The notes under the pieces were generated by a model. The model saw nothing but the letters and a program-made list of their open reading frames with translations, had not been told where the DNA came from and searched no databases. A stretch of DNA of 57,370 nt, taken from positions 1 through 57,370 of the forward strand of contig CALXMM010000015.1 in NCBI GenBank assembly GCA_944389475.1. The letters are read 5' to 3'. The first letter of the stretch is position 1. Every line of letters begins with the position of its first letter. This document shows, in pieces, positions 1 to 8,423 of this stretch. The stretch is from an uncultured Clostridia bacterium (GTDB lineage: Bacteria > Bacillota > Clostridia > TANB77 > CAG-508). The translations under genes were made by a program, and so were the position numbers.

Positions 1-133
1 GTATTGAATATACTTACGATGGTAACTAATCATTTACATATATTGGTAATATATCCTTTTCTTATTAAGGCTTTTTTTGTATGCCTTTATTTTTTGTTCT
101 GGTATAGTCAAAATCTTCGATTTTTCCTATACT

Positions 134-181
134 ATAAAAAATACACCTCCAAACATTAGATTTTTTGTCTAACATTTGGGG
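134..181 (-). terminator. Rho-independent terminator after the small membrane operon
   Basis: On the minus strand an 11-bp stem (CCAAATGTTAG paired with CTAATGTTTGG, two G-U pairs) is followed by TGTATTTTTTAT. The G-U pairs form only in the minus-strand RNA, which fixes the orientation. Bases 1-133 hold no gene I can support. Confidence 0.7.
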
Positions 182-214
182 TGCACTTCACTTCCATCAT
201 AGCTTGCTTCTATA

Positions 215-694
215 TTACAATGTTCTATAATTATTTTTATCTGCTCTTTCATCTAATTTTCTATCATACTCTTTATTATTATAAAACCAATCTGTCTTCT
301 TATCTGTTGGATGTGCTGCTCTATTTTTATCTACTAAAATATTTAAAAATGCAAATAAAGCTACTGCGATACCAATTGTTGAAGCAATAATTGTATCATA
401 AGTATAAATATCTGCCATTCCATCTGAACTTGCTACAGTCATAATTGCATTAAATAATTGTGGTCCAAAATAACCTGCATATACTAATAGATATATAATT
501 GCTGCTATTATATTTCTTTTGTATACAAATACAAGTAATATTAAAACAACAAATAGTAAAATTACTTCCACATTAAAATTTTCTATTGGGAATCCCATAT
601 CCTTTCCTGTTGCGGTTGTATAGGCAAGTACTACTCTAAAAACCCAAAACATTGCTGCAAATAGTAATGATAAAATTGAACCTAATTGTCTCAT
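215..694 (-). CDS. hypothetical membrane protein, 159 aa
   Basis: I do not recognise the family. The protein has about four hydrophobic segments (near residues 5-25, 43-60, 63-83 and 103-122) and a hydrophilic, strongly charged C-terminal tail of about 35 residues rich in Asp, Lys and Arg. This suggests an integral inner-membrane protein with a cytoplasmic tail. The start has a good Shine-Dalgarno site (AAGGAGG, about 8 bases upstream). It is the second gene of a two-gene unit with another small membrane protein 20 bases upstream, and a hairpin terminator follows. Function unknown. Confidence 0.7.
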   Translation of the reverse strand: MRQLGSILSLLFAAMFWVFRVVLAYTTATGKDMGFPIENFNVEVILLFVVLILLVFVYKRNIIAAIIYLLVYAGYFGPQLFNAIMTVASSDGMADIYTYDTIIASTIGIAVALFAFLNILVDKNRAAHPTDKKTDWFYNNKEYDRKLDERADKNNYRTL

Positions 695-714
695 TTGTAT
701 ATCCTCCTTATTTC

Positions 715-912
715 CTATGTTAAATTAAAAAATATTATTAACATTCCTATGAAAAATAGAAATAAACCTATGGCCTTTACAACTAAAGTACCACTATTTT
801 GGTCTCCAAAACTAAATCTTTCTTTTACGATTTTTCTAGCATTATATATTAGCACAACTGCTGCTAAAGATAATAATGCTCCAATAATTGATAATACAAT
901 TTTTATATCCAT
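715..912 (-). CDS. small two-helix membrane protein, 65 aa
   Basis: Starting at MDIKIVLS, the protein has two transmembrane segments (about residues 5-23 and 45-63) joined by a basic loop with a KERFSFGD stretch. An upstream ATG three codons earlier is possible, but the AAGGA ribosome binding site would then abut the start codon, so I chose the inner one. It is the first gene of a unit with the 159-residue membrane protein downstream, and a clear promoter lies at 950-978. Family and function not recognised. Confidence 0.65.
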   Translation of the reverse strand: MDIKIVLSIIGALLSLAAVVLIYNARKIVKERFSFGDQNSGTLVVKAIGLFLFFIGMLIIFFNLT

Positions 913-949
913 TTTTAACATCCTTTTTATTTATTTTTAACTTATTTTA

Positions 950-978
950 ATTTTATTTATTTTTTACATAAAAGTCAA
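950..978 (-). promoter_or_regulatory. sigma-A type promoter of the small membrane operon
   Basis: TTGACT, a 17-base spacer and TAAAAT on the minus strand. The spacer starts TTTATGTAAA, a sequence that recurs in several other promoters of this window. Confidence 0.65.
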
Positions 979-1015
979 CAATTATTTATTTTTTTATAAA
1001 TAGTAGCATATATTT

Positions 1016-3067
1016 TTATATTTCTACCCTATCTTTAAATTTATCCTGTATTAATCGTTTTAATTCTTTGTTTTTATTTAATTCCAACTTTGGATCTTCT
1101 TCCATTATTTTTATTGACAATGCTTGAACTTGCTTTAAAATTGGCATGTCTTCAAAAAGATTAGCAATTTTAAATTCTGGAAGTCCATGTTGCCTTGTTC
1201 CAAAAAATTCTCCACTTCCACGAAGTTCCAAGTCTTTTTCTGAAATAATGAATCCATCATTTGTTTCTGTCATAACTTTCATTCTTTTTCTTATTACATC
1301 CGAATTTCCTTGATATATTAATATACAATATGATTGATATTCTCCTCTTCCAACTCTTCCTCTTAATTGATGAAGTTGTGCTAACCCAAATCTTTCTGCA
1401 TTTTCTACAACCATTATACTTGCATTTGGAACATTTACGCCAACTTCTATTACTGTTGTAGATATAAGTATGTCTATATCACCATTTTTAAATCGTTCCA
1501 TTATTTCATCTTTTTCTTTATTTTTCATTTTTCCATGTAAATATTCTACTCTATAATCTTTAAATACTTCATTTTTATATTTTTCAGCTAAAGCTGTTAC
1601 GGATTTTAAATTTAATTCTTCATTTTCTTCTACTAATGGGCAAACAATATATGCTTGTCTACCTTCATCAATTTGCTTTTTTATAAAATTGTTTACTCTT
1701 TCTTCCATTCCTTTAGTTACTGCATAAGTGTCTATTTTCTTTCTGTTTGGAGGTAATTCATCTATTATAGAAATATCCAAATCACCATATAAAATTAAAG
1801 CCAATGTTCTTGGTATTGGGGTTGCAGTCATTACTAATACATCTGGATTTTTACCTTTTTCTACAATTGTAGTACGCTGTTTTACTCCAAATCTATGTTG
1901 TTCATCTGTTACAACAAAACCCAAATTTTTAAATACTACATTTTCTTCTAGTAAAGCATGTGTGCCTATTAAAATATCTATTTCTCCATTTTTTAATCTT
2001 TCTAGAATATCTTCCTTCTTCTTTTTGGTTATGCTAGAAATTAATAATTCACACCTAATTCCAAATTGGTTTAGAATTTCTGTAAAACTTTCTAAATGTT
2101 GACTTGCTAAAATTGCTGTTGGAGCCATAATTGCTACTTGATACCCACATTTTACTGCTTTATATGATGCAATAATTGAAACTGCAGTTTTTCCAGAGCC
2201 AACATCTCCCTGTAACAACCTATTCATATTTTTCTTACTTTCCATATCTTTATCAATCTCTTCTAAAACCCTTAATTGCGCTTTTGTTAATTTGAAAGGA
2301 AGAACATTTATAACATCTGACATTTTTACATTTTTATCAAATTGAATACCATTTGTATCTGCCTCATATTTATTTTTTAAATTTAATAATGCTAATTGCA
2401 TACCTAATAATTCTTCGAATACCAATCTTTTCCTAGCCTTTTGAAATTCATCAAAATTCTCTGGAAAATGTATTTTATTTATTGACTCATTTATTCCCAA
2501 TAATTTATATTCATCTAAAATATATTTTGGTAAAGTTTCTGACAATGTATTATTTACTAAAGCAATTGCATTTTCTATTATTCCTCTTAAAACATTTTGT
2601 GAAAGATTGTATGTTAATGGATAAATTGGTATTATTTTTCCAGTATTTTTCCTTATGTTTTGGTCATCATATACTGGTGAATTCATCTCTATTCTATTTT
2701 GGATTCTTTTTACTTTTCCAAAGAAATAATAGATTTCTCCAACTTTAAATCTATTTCTTAAATAACTTTGGTTATACCATGTAATTACACATCTACCTGT
2801 TTCATCTTCTACAATAAGCCTATATATTACCATTCTTTTATTTCTCGTTCTTATTTCATTCATTCTAGCAACAGGAATTGCAGCTATTAAAGCTTCTTCT
2901 CCATCTACTAAATCCTCTATTTTTTTTGGTTTGCTTCTATCTTCATAATCTCTAGGATAATATGTAATTAAATCTTTTAAAGTAAAAATATTTAAATTAT
3001 TTAATAATTTTACCCTATTAGGTCCAACTCCCTTTATATACTGCACTTCTTTATTTAAATCTGCCAT
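1016..3067 (-). CDS. recG: ATP-dependent DNA helicase RecG
   Basis: RecG remodels stalled replication forks and Holliday junctions. At 683 residues it has the usual length. The N-terminal third carries the wedge/OB-fold region. The helicase core has Walker A GDVGSGKTAVS near residue 290, the RecG-typical DEQH box (VTDEQHRFGVKQR), TATPIPRTLA, and the C-terminal LRGRVGRGEYQSYC motif VI. The start has an AGGAGG site. It is transcribed divergently from rpmB, an arrangement common in Firmicutes. No frameshift or missing motif is visible. Confidence 0.97.
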   Translation of the reverse strand: MADLNKEVQYIKGVGPNRVKLLNNLNIFTLKDLITYYPRDYEDRSKPKKIEDLVDGEEALIAAIPVARMNEIRTRNKRMVIYRLIVEDETGRCVITWYNQSYLRNRFKVGEIYYFFGKVKRIQNRIEMNSPVYDDQNIRKNTGKIIPIYPLTYNLSQNVLRGIIENAIALVNNTLSETLPKYILDEYKLLGINESINKIHFPENFDEFQKARKRLVFEELLGMQLALLNLKNKYEADTNGIQFDKNVKMSDVINVLPFKLTKAQLRVLEEIDKDMESKKNMNRLLQGDVGSGKTAVSIIASYKAVKCGYQVAIMAPTAILASQHLESFTEILNQFGIRCELLISSITKKKKEDILERLKNGEIDILIGTHALLEENVVFKNLGFVVTDEQHRFGVKQRTTIVEKGKNPDVLVMTATPIPRTLALILYGDLDISIIDELPPNRKKIDTYAVTKGMEERVNNFIKKQIDEGRQAYIVCPLVEENEELNLKSVTALAEKYKNEVFKDYRVEYLHGKMKNKEKDEIMERFKNGDIDILISTTVIEVGVNVPNASIMVVENAERFGLAQLHQLRGRVGRGEYQSYCILIYQGNSDVIRKRMKVMTETNDGFIISEKDLELRGSGEFFGTRQHGLPEFKIANLFEDMPILKQVQALSIKIMEEDPKLELNKNKELKRLIQDKFKDRVEI

Positions 3068-3126
3068 TTTTTCCTCCTATTAGAAGTATAATTTCATTTA
3101 TTATATACTATTTTTTCTAAAAAGTC

Positions 3127-3155
3127 TTGTTTTTTTTGTTATAATATGGTAAGAT
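3127..3155 (+). promoter_or_regulatory. promoter of rpmB
   Basis: TTGTTT, 17 bases, TAAGAT upstream of rpmB, with transcription expected to start about 35 bases before the start codon. The -35 box sits in a T-run and is weak. Confidence 0.45.
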
Positions 3156-3198
3156 AATTAACAGTCAGTTTATTATCTTAATAGGAGGTGCAATTATT

Positions 3199-3396
3199 AT
3201 GGCAAAATGTGCAATTTGTGAAAAAGCAATTTCTCATGGAAACAAACTTAGTATAACACGTTCACATGTTAGTAATAGAGCTTCAAGAACTTGGAAACCA
3301 AATTTAAGAACTGTAAAAACAATAGTAGATGGACAACCAAAGAAAATTAAAGTATGTGCAAAATGTTTACGTTCTGGAAAAGTTAAAAGAGCTTAA
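3199..3396 (+). CDS. rpmB: 50S ribosomal protein L28
   Basis: Component of the large ribosomal subunit. The 65-residue protein has the L28 core (ITRSHVSNRASRTWKPNL) and two CxxC pairs, C4-C7 near the N-terminus and CAKC near the C-terminus, so it is the zinc-binding form. AGGAGGT lies ahead of the start. It is a single-gene unit closed by a hairpin terminator and divergent from recG. Confidence 0.97.
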   Translation: MAKCAICEKAISHGNKLSITRSHVSNRASRTWKPNLRTVKTIVDGQPKKIKVCAKCLRSGKVKRA

Positions 3397-3411
3397 GTTT
3401 ATATACTTGTG

Positions 3412-3438
3412 AGGGTTATTATAAATAACCCTTTTTTT
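3412..3438 (+). terminator. terminator of rpmB
   Basis: AGGGTTAT / ATAACCCT stem with a five-base loop followed by TTTTTTT. Confidence 0.9.
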
Positions 3439-3448
3439 GTGAAAGCCT

Positions 3449-3483
3449 AAAAATATCGTCAGATTACATCTGGCGATATTTTT
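3449..3483 (-). terminator. terminator of the spoVM unit, possibly bidirectional
   Basis: A 13-15 bp stem (AAATATCG-T/C-CAGA and its complement) with T runs on both sides. It lies between convergent rpmB and spoVM. Confidence 0.75.
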
Positions 3484-3501
3484 ATGTATTCAATTATTTA
3501 A

Positions 3502-3576
3502 TTAATCTTTAATCCTAAATATAAATTTTACAAATCCTCTTAAAAATTTTGGAACTTTTTTTACAACTATGGTCAT
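3502..3576 (-). CDS. spoVM: stage V sporulation protein SpoVM
   Basis: A 24-residue amphipathic peptide, MTIVVKKVPKFLRGFVKF followed by IFRIKD. It matches the SpoVM pattern as I recall it from Bacillus (T-I-K-x-PKFL-G-V, basic C-terminus). SpoVM sits on the convex forespore membrane and anchors the SpoIVA coat basement layer. A very strong AGGAGGAG site lies 6-8 bases before the ATG and the frame ends cleanly at TAA. It follows a 49-residue membrane peptide in the same direction and is followed by a terminator. It is easily missed because of its size. Confidence 0.85.
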   Translation of the reverse strand: MTIVVKKVPKFLRGFVKFIFRIKD

Positions 3577-3633
3577 TCCTATCTCCTCCTTTTTTTGTTT
3601 GCCTAATTTAAGTTTACCAAACATGATAATAGT

Positions 3634-3783
3634 TTAATTACTTAGCCAAATAATTCCAACAATAATGATGGCAACACCTATTACAAAAAGCCATCCAGCA
3701 AAAGGAAGTAATAACACTAATAATATTCCTATTCCCAATCCTATTAATATTACTGCCAAAGTCTTTTTTAAAATCTTACCCAT
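3634..3783 (-). CDS. small membrane protein next to spoVM, 49 aa
   Basis: A 49-residue frame with a strong AAAGGAGG site: MGKILKKTLAVILIGLGI, then two hydrophobic helices separated by the turn LLPFAGW, ending in WLSN. The organisation is that of a short helical-hairpin membrane protein. It lies about 57 bases upstream of spoVM on the same strand, so the two are probably co-transcribed during sporulation. I do not know a function. Confidence 0.7.
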   Translation of the reverse strand: MGKILKKTLAVILIGLGIGILLVLLLPFAGWLFVIGVAIIIVGIIWLSN

Positions 3784-3887
3784 TACTAATTACCTCCTTT
3801 TTTATATAATATGAAAAAATAATTATTATCGTGATTACTTTATGTTGATGTCTTATTATGATATAATCTTTCAAAAAGGAGGTAATT

Positions 3888-4529
3888 ATGAATAAAAAAG
3901 ATGTTATAGAATTAGTAGAAACTTTAAAGAAAACATACCCAGATGCTACATGTAGTTTAAATTTTAAAACTCCTTTTCAATTAGTTATAGCTGTTATGCT
4001 TTCTGCCCAATGTACGGATGAGAGAGTTAATTTAACAACTCCAACATTATTTAAGAAATACCCAACAATTGAAGATTTTGCAAATTGTAATGTTACTGAA
4101 CTAGAAGAAATAATTCACCCTTGTGGTTTTTATAAAAACAAGGCAAAAAATGCACGTGCTTGTGCAAATAAAATTTTAAATGACTTTAACGGAACTGTTC
4201 CAAACACAATGGAAGAACTTATTACTCTTCCTGGTATAGGTAGAAAAAGTGCTAATGTTATTTTGTTAGAAGTTTTTGGAATTGCTACAGGCATTGCTGT
4301 AGATACACATGCAAAAAGAATATCTAACAGACTTGGTTTATCAAAAGAAAAAGAACCAGCAAAAATAGAACAAGATTTATTAAAAATTATTCCAAGGGAA
4401 TATTTAAAAGATATAAACCATCTTTTTGTATGGCATGGAAGAAATACTTGTATGGCAAGGAACCCCAACTGTGAAAATTGTACAATCAAAAAATTTTGTA
4501 AAAAATATAAATCTGAACATAAGAATTGA
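3888..4529 (+). CDS. nth: endonuclease III (DNA glycosylase/AP lyase)
   Basis: Removes oxidised pyrimidines in base-excision repair. The 213-residue protein is of normal length. It has the helix-hairpin-helix LPGIGRKSANVILLEVFG with the catalytic Lys, the catalytic Asp in VDTHAKRISNRLG, and the four-cysteine iron-sulphur loop (C-x6-C-x2-C-x5-C) near the C-terminus. The start follows AAAGGAGGTAATT. It is divergent from the spoVM unit. Confidence 0.96.
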   Translation: MNKKDVIELVETLKKTYPDATCSLNFKTPFQLVIAVMLSAQCTDERVNLTTPTLFKKYPTIEDFANCNVTELEEIIHPCGFYKNKAKNARACANKILNDFNGTVPNTMEELITLPGIGRKSANVILLEVFGIATGIAVDTHAKRISNRLGLSKEKEPAKIEQDLLKIIPREYLKDINHLFVWHGRNTCMARNPNCENCTIKKFCKKYKSEHKN

Positions 4530-4586
4530 CAAAAAACTACAGTTAATATATATTTTTATTAGAAATTTTTATAGGAGGTATTACAA

Positions 4587-5714
4587 ATGAAAAAAACACG
4601 AAATATTATAATGACAATTTTTTTAGTTATTATATTATCAATTTCTACAATATGTTTTGCAGAAGGAAATGAAACAGAATCAGCTGTAGTTAATCCTACT
4701 GATGCAAATACCGTTGTAAATGATGACTTATATTTATATGGTGATGATATTAATATGTCTCAAACTGTAGATGGTAATGCATACATCTTTGGAAAAAATG
4801 TAACTATAACTGGTAAAATTTATGGCAATTTATTTATTTGTGCAACGGGAAATGTTACTTTTGATGAAGCTTCTTATGTAAATCAAAGTACATATATTGT
4901 TGCAAAAAACGTACAATTTAATGCAAATTCAGACTCACTTTATGTTGCTTGTAATGAATTAAATATTCCATCAAATCATGGAACTTTTAAAGATTTATAT
5001 GCATTAACTAATAAAACTACCTTATTAGGTTCTATTGGTAGAAATGCAAATATCTATGCAAATAATTTAATCATGTCTGCTGATTCTGCACAAGGACTAG
5101 TATCTGGTAATTTAAACTATTCTAGCAGTACAGAGTTACAACTTCCTGAAGGAGCTGTTATTGGACAAACAAATTATATTAAAACTAATTCAGCAAATAA
5201 ATTTAATACTTTTTTAGATATTTTAATTGGTATTATTAATAGTATATTTGCTGCAAGTTTAGTATTTTTACTTTATAGATTCTTCTTAGAAGAAGGATTA
5301 GAAAAATCTTCTTCTTGCCTAACACATCATTTTGGTAAAGTATTTTTAACAGGTCTTATTGCATTAATTGCAATACCAATTTTATCAATTATCTTAATGG
5401 CAGCTCAAATAGGTTTAACAGTAGGACTTTTACTTTTAACGATATATATTGCTTTAATAGGAATTTCGCCTTATATATTGGCATCTGTTTTAGCTAGAAG
5501 AATTTATAATAATAAAAAATTCTCTAAAATGCTAATAGAATACTTAATTGCTATTATAATAGCTGTTGTAATTGGTGCTTTACAAATGATTCCTTATATT
5601 GGATTTATATTATCAATATTTATTTCTATTTTAGGATTTGGCATTATTATATACAATCTTTTCTTTAATGGAAAAAAACATAAAACTGATGAAAAAGTTG
5701 CTAAAGTAAAATAA
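4587..5714 (+). CDS. secreted polymer-forming (bactofilin-like) domain joined to a multi-span membrane domain
   Basis: A signal peptide (about residues 1-26, ending CFAEG) is followed by about 170 residues of short beta repeats typical of polymer-forming bactofilin-like domains, for example VDGNAYIFGKNVTITGKIYG and later GSIGRNANIYANNL. From about residue 205 there are about five hydrophobic helices, then a basic tail ending HKTDEKVAKVK. The beta domain should therefore face outside, with the C-terminal part in the membrane. The exact role is unknown; cell-envelope scaffolding is an inference. AGGAGG lies before the start, and a strong terminator follows. Confidence 0.75.
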   Translation: MKKTRNIIMTIFLVIILSISTICFAEGNETESAVVNPTDANTVVNDDLYLYGDDINMSQTVDGNAYIFGKNVTITGKIYGNLFICATGNVTFDEASYVNQSTYIVAKNVQFNANSDSLYVACNELNIPSNHGTFKDLYALTNKTTLLGSIGRNANIYANNLIMSADSAQGLVSGNLNYSSSTELQLPEGAVIGQTNYIKTNSANKFNTFLDILIGIINSIFAASLVFLLYRFFLEEGLEKSSSCLTHHFGKVFLTGLIALIAIPILSIILMAAQIGLTVGLLLLTIYIALIGISPYILASVLARRIYNNKKFSKMLIEYLIAIIIAVVIGALQMIPYIGFILSIFISILGFGIIIYNLFFNGKKHKTDEKVAKVK

Positions 5715-5731
5715 TATTTTAAAATAGATTA

Positions 5732-5773
5732 AGCCATCATTGAAATTATAAATTTCAATGATGGCTATTTTTT
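5732..5773. terminator. bidirectional terminator between the bactofilin-like gene and rpe
   Basis: Perfect 16-bp stem AGCCATCATTGAAATT / AATTTCAATGATGGCT with a three-base loop, followed on the plus strand by ATTTTTTATTT. It sits between convergent genes. Confidence 0.85.
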
Positions 5774-5775
5774 AT

Positions 5776-6441
5776 TTAATAATTTGCTTTTAATTTTTTT
5801 ACAGTATCTTTATAATTTTCTGTTTTTAAAATTCCATTACCCACAACTGCAATATCCACACCTGCTTTTGCTACATCTTCTATAGTATTTAAATTAATTC
5901 CTCCATCTGCTTCTATATAAGTGTCTAAATTCTTTTGCTTTAGATATTCTTTTAAAATTTTTACTTTTCTTAAAGTTTCTGGAATTAATGACTGACCTCC
6001 TTTCCCTGGTTCAACTGTCATTACTAAAGCCATATTAATATATGGTAAAAATTCATATAATTCTTTTATATCTGTATTTGGTTTTATTGCAATTCCAACT
6101 TTGCAATGATTTTCTTTTATCAATTTAATCATTTCGTATATTTTCTCTTTATTTTTTACTGCTTCTAAATGAAAAGTTATAATATTTGGCTCTATTGCAC
6201 TATATAGTTTAATATATGTCTCAACATCTTCTACCATTAAATGCACATCCAATGGTAATGTAGTAATTTGTTTTAACAAGTTTCCATATTTATTCATTTT
6301 ATCAACAGTATTTTTTTCTACAAATTTACCATCCATAACATCTATATGAAAATAATCTATCTTAGCAACCTCTAAATTATAAAATGTTTTTGCAGCCTCA
6401 TCTTCTTTGGCATCCAATATTGATGCAGAAATTTCTACCAT
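5776..6441 (-). CDS. rpe: ribulose-phosphate 3-epimerase
   Basis: Interconverts ribulose 5-phosphate and xylulose 5-phosphate in the pentose phosphate pathway. The 221-residue TIM barrel has the family motifs in order: SASILDA, HIDVMDGKFV, LDVHLMV, MTVEPGKGGQ and EADGGIN. It overlaps the end of rsgA by 7 bases, so the two are translationally coupled. rsgA-rpe next to prkC is the usual Firmicute order. Confidence 0.95.
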   Translation of the reverse strand: MVEISASILDAKEDEAAKTFYNLEVAKIDYFHIDVMDGKFVEKNTVDKMNKYGNLLKQITTLPLDVHLMVEDVETYIKLYSAIEPNIITFHLEAVKNKEKIYEMIKLIKENHCKVGIAIKPNTDIKELYEFLPYINMALVMTVEPGKGGQSLIPETLRKVKILKEYLKQKNLDTYIEADGGINLNTIEDVAKAGVDIAVVGNGILKTENYKDTVKKLKANY

Positions 6442-7322
6442 TTATGTTCCTCCTTATCTTTTAAATCTAGGTATATTTTTATAAAATTATTATATCTATT
6501 CTGTGAAATTTCACCACTTTCTAAAGCTTTTCTTATTCCACAATTTTCTTCTTTTATATGAGTACACCCAATAAATTCACAATCCTTAATATATTTTTTA
6601 AATTCTTTAAAATAATTGCATAAATTTTTACTTTTGATTTCTGAAATATCAAATGTGGAAAAACCAGGTGTATCTGCAATAAATGTATTTTTATCTATTT
6701 CATATAATTTAATTGCTGTTGTTGTATTTTTTCCTCTTTTATTTTTTTTACTTACCTCTCCTTCTTGTGTTACATCTTTATTAAATATTGCATTTATTAA
6801 GCTAGATTTTCCAACTCCTGAATTTCCTGAAAACCCATTTATATTTCCTTTGAGTAATTTAATTAGTTCATCTATTCCAATTCTTTCTTTAGAATTTGTT
6901 TCTACTACATTATATCCAATTTTTTCATATATTGCTCTTATATCTTTAAAGTTCTGTTTTTTATCTAAATCTGTTTTGTTAAGCACTATTATTACTTTTA
7001 AGCCTAAATATTCTGCAAAAGCTAGCTGTTTATCTAACATTAATAAATCAGGTTTTGGGTCCTTACTCGAAACTACAAATACTATTTGTGTCATGTTTGC
7101 AAGTTTAGGTCTCTTTATATAAATTTCCCTATCTTCTATTTTTTCTATTATGGCTTTTTTATCTTTCTCATCTACAATACTTATTTCAACTTTATCTCCT
7201 ACTACTGGTGTTATTTGTTCTTTCTTAAATTTGCCTCTTGCATTTGCTTCATAAATCTCATTATTTTCAAATGTTTTTACTTTATACAAATTTGATATAT
7301 TCTCTATAATAATTCCTTTCAT
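6435..7322 (-). CDS. rsgA: ribosome small-subunit-dependent GTPase RsgA
   Basis: GTPase that helps late 30S subunit maturation. The 295 residues comprise an N-terminal OB-fold, then a circularly permuted GTPase domain with G4 (LNKTD) ahead of G1 (GNSGVGKSSLINAI) and G3 (DTPGFS), and a C-terminal zinc-binding Cys-Cys-His-Cys segment (CEFIGCTHIKEENCGI). It has its own promoter at 7353-7381. This makes it independent of prkC, with which it is usually grouped. Confidence 0.96.
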   Translation of the reverse strand: MKGIIIENISNLYKVKTFENNEIYEANARGKFKKEQITPVVGDKVEISIVDEKDKKAIIEKIEDREIYIKRPKLANMTQIVFVVSSKDPKPDLLMLDKQLAFAEYLGLKVIIVLNKTDLDKKQNFKDIRAIYEKIGYNVVETNSKERIGIDELIKLLKGNINGFSGNSGVGKSSLINAIFNKDVTQEGEVSKKNKRGKNTTTAIKLYEIDKNTFIADTPGFSTFDISEIKSKNLCNYFKEFKKYIKDCEFIGCTHIKEENCGIRKALESGEISQNRYNNFIKIYLDLKDKEEHKW

Positions 7323-7352
7323 AAATTCCCTCTATTTCTTAACATTTATTTT

Positions 7353-7381
7353 AATATACTATATTTTTTTATAAAACTCAA
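7353..7381 (-). promoter_or_regulatory. promoter of rsgA-rpe
   Basis: TTGAGT, 17-base AT spacer, TATATT on the minus strand, directly after the terminator of the upstream membrane-protein gene. Confidence 0.6.
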
Positions 7382-7386
7382 GGGAA

Positions 7387-7421
7387 AAAGAGCAACTCAA
7401 GAAATACTTGAGTTGCTCTTT
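7387..7421 (-). terminator. terminator of the first membrane paralogue gene
   Basis: 15-bp stem AAAGAGCAACTCAAG / CTTGAGTTGCTCTTT with a five-base loop, followed by TTCCC on the minus strand. It shares the AAGAGCAA arm with the two other terminators of this cluster. Confidence 0.85.
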
Positions 7422-7461
7422 AGGTTGTTTTACCTTACATCATACCAATATACTCTATATT

Positions 7462-8163
7462 TTAATCAGAACCAGTCTTTTTGACCCTAAACATTATATC
7501 TTCCTTTATCTGTCTAATATCTTTCATTAACTCATCATCCAAATTGAGTCTTCCTTCATCATCAAATAAATTACCTGCATTCAAATAAGAAACAGTAATT
7601 ATTCTTCCTTCCTTATTTCTTGCATATGCAAATGTGCAGTCTTTCGTTATTTCAACAACATCAATGGCATTACAATCATCATCATTTATCCATTTACCCG
7701 CAATATCATACCATTTCATTTTCTCTTCTTCTAGAATTTCATCTTCATATTCTCCATCTTCTTCATCTTCATAATAATTATCAACGTATTCAGCACCTTT
7801 GTATGCCATTAAAAACATTATTACTGCATCTATAACTAATGCAAAAATTACCATTCTAGAGGTGAATGCATCCCAGTTACTCATTTCATTATGAATAGAA
7901 ACTACTGCAATCATTAATGCTAAGGTCACAATTATCAACAATGCATCTTGTCTTAAACAGACTTTATGGTACCTTTTCCTAAGCATCTTTGGATAAACTT
8001 CCAATGCTTCTTTGAAGGTCTTTTCTGTTTCGAACAGTTCTTTTGCTCTTTGTGTAATTTTCCTCCTTGCATCGAATTTAGTTCCGATAATATAACCTAT
8101 AATATAGAATATAACAGTAATCAGTGCCAGATAAATCAACACTGCCATTAGAACGTTCTTCAT
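7462..8163 (-). CDS. membrane protein of a three-copy paralogous cluster (copy A), 233 aa
   Basis: No known family recognised. There is one N-terminal helix (residues 5-27) followed by GTKFDARRKI, a basic cytoplasmic stretch, a pair of helices (about 74-95 and 104-125), the motif AYKGAEYVDNYY, a very acidic run (EDEEDGEYEDEILEEE) and a soluble C-terminal domain of about 80 residues. It shares with copy B (8424-9005) the N-terminal VLM..IYL pattern, the IG...GT...ARRKI segment and the AEYxxxxY motif. It has its own promoter, structured leader and terminator. The base composition looks less AT-rich than the flanking housekeeping genes. The acidic run and C-domain are unique to this copy. Confidence 0.75.
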   Translation of the reverse strand: MKNVLMAVLIYLALITVIFYIIGYIIGTKFDARRKITQRAKELFETEKTFKEALEVYPKMLRKRYHKVCLRQDALLIIVTLALMIAVVSIHNEMSNWDAFTSRMVIFALVIDAVIMFLMAYKGAEYVDNYYEDEEDGEYEDEILEEEKMKWYDIAGKWINDDDCNAIDVVEITKDCTFAYARNKEGRIITVSYLNAGNLFDDEGRLNLDDELMKDIRQIKEDIMFRVKKTGSD

Positions 8164-8275
8164 TTTTTCTCCTTTCCAAATATGGATGTTGTATAATATT
8201 TAATGTAAAAAGTTTATTACGTTCTAGAAATAAACTTATACAAGGAAATTATAAAGGCTATGCCTATACATCTTT
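8164..8275 (-). promoter_or_regulatory. structured 5' leader of copy A
   Basis: In RNA order: an AGGCATAGCCT mini-hairpin, AAGTTTATT / AATAAACTT (8210-8237), and TCCATATTTGGA (8175-8186) ending one base before the AAGGAG ribosome site. The same three elements recur in the leaders of copies B and C with changed but still pairing bases. Confidence 0.6.
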
Positions 8276-8304
8276 ATTATATCACCCTTTTATGTAAATT
8301 GCAA
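8276..8304 (-). promoter_or_regulatory. promoter of copy A
   Basis: TTGCAA, 17-base spacer beginning TTTACATAAA, TATAAT on the minus strand. Confidence 0.8.
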
Positions 8305-8349
8305 TTAGATTTCCTTGATATTGCTCAATTTATTCGTTTATTGTATATA

Positions 8350-8390
8350 AACAAAGAGCAATCCAAGAATTACCCGGATTGCTCTTTGTT
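8350..8390 (-). terminator. terminator of copy B
   Basis: AACAAAGAGCAATCC / GGATTGCTCTTTGTT stem with an 11-base loop. It shares the AAGAGCAA arm with its two siblings. Confidence 0.8.
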
Positions 8391-8423
8391 ATTTATCTTT
8401 CTTCGTAAAATGCTCGTATCTTC

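Noticed and set aside
1..130. Short minus-strand reading stretch after the first terminator (reads GKIEDFDYTRTKNKGIQ)
   Set aside because: There is no start codon or ribosome site in frame and it follows a terminator; probably chance.
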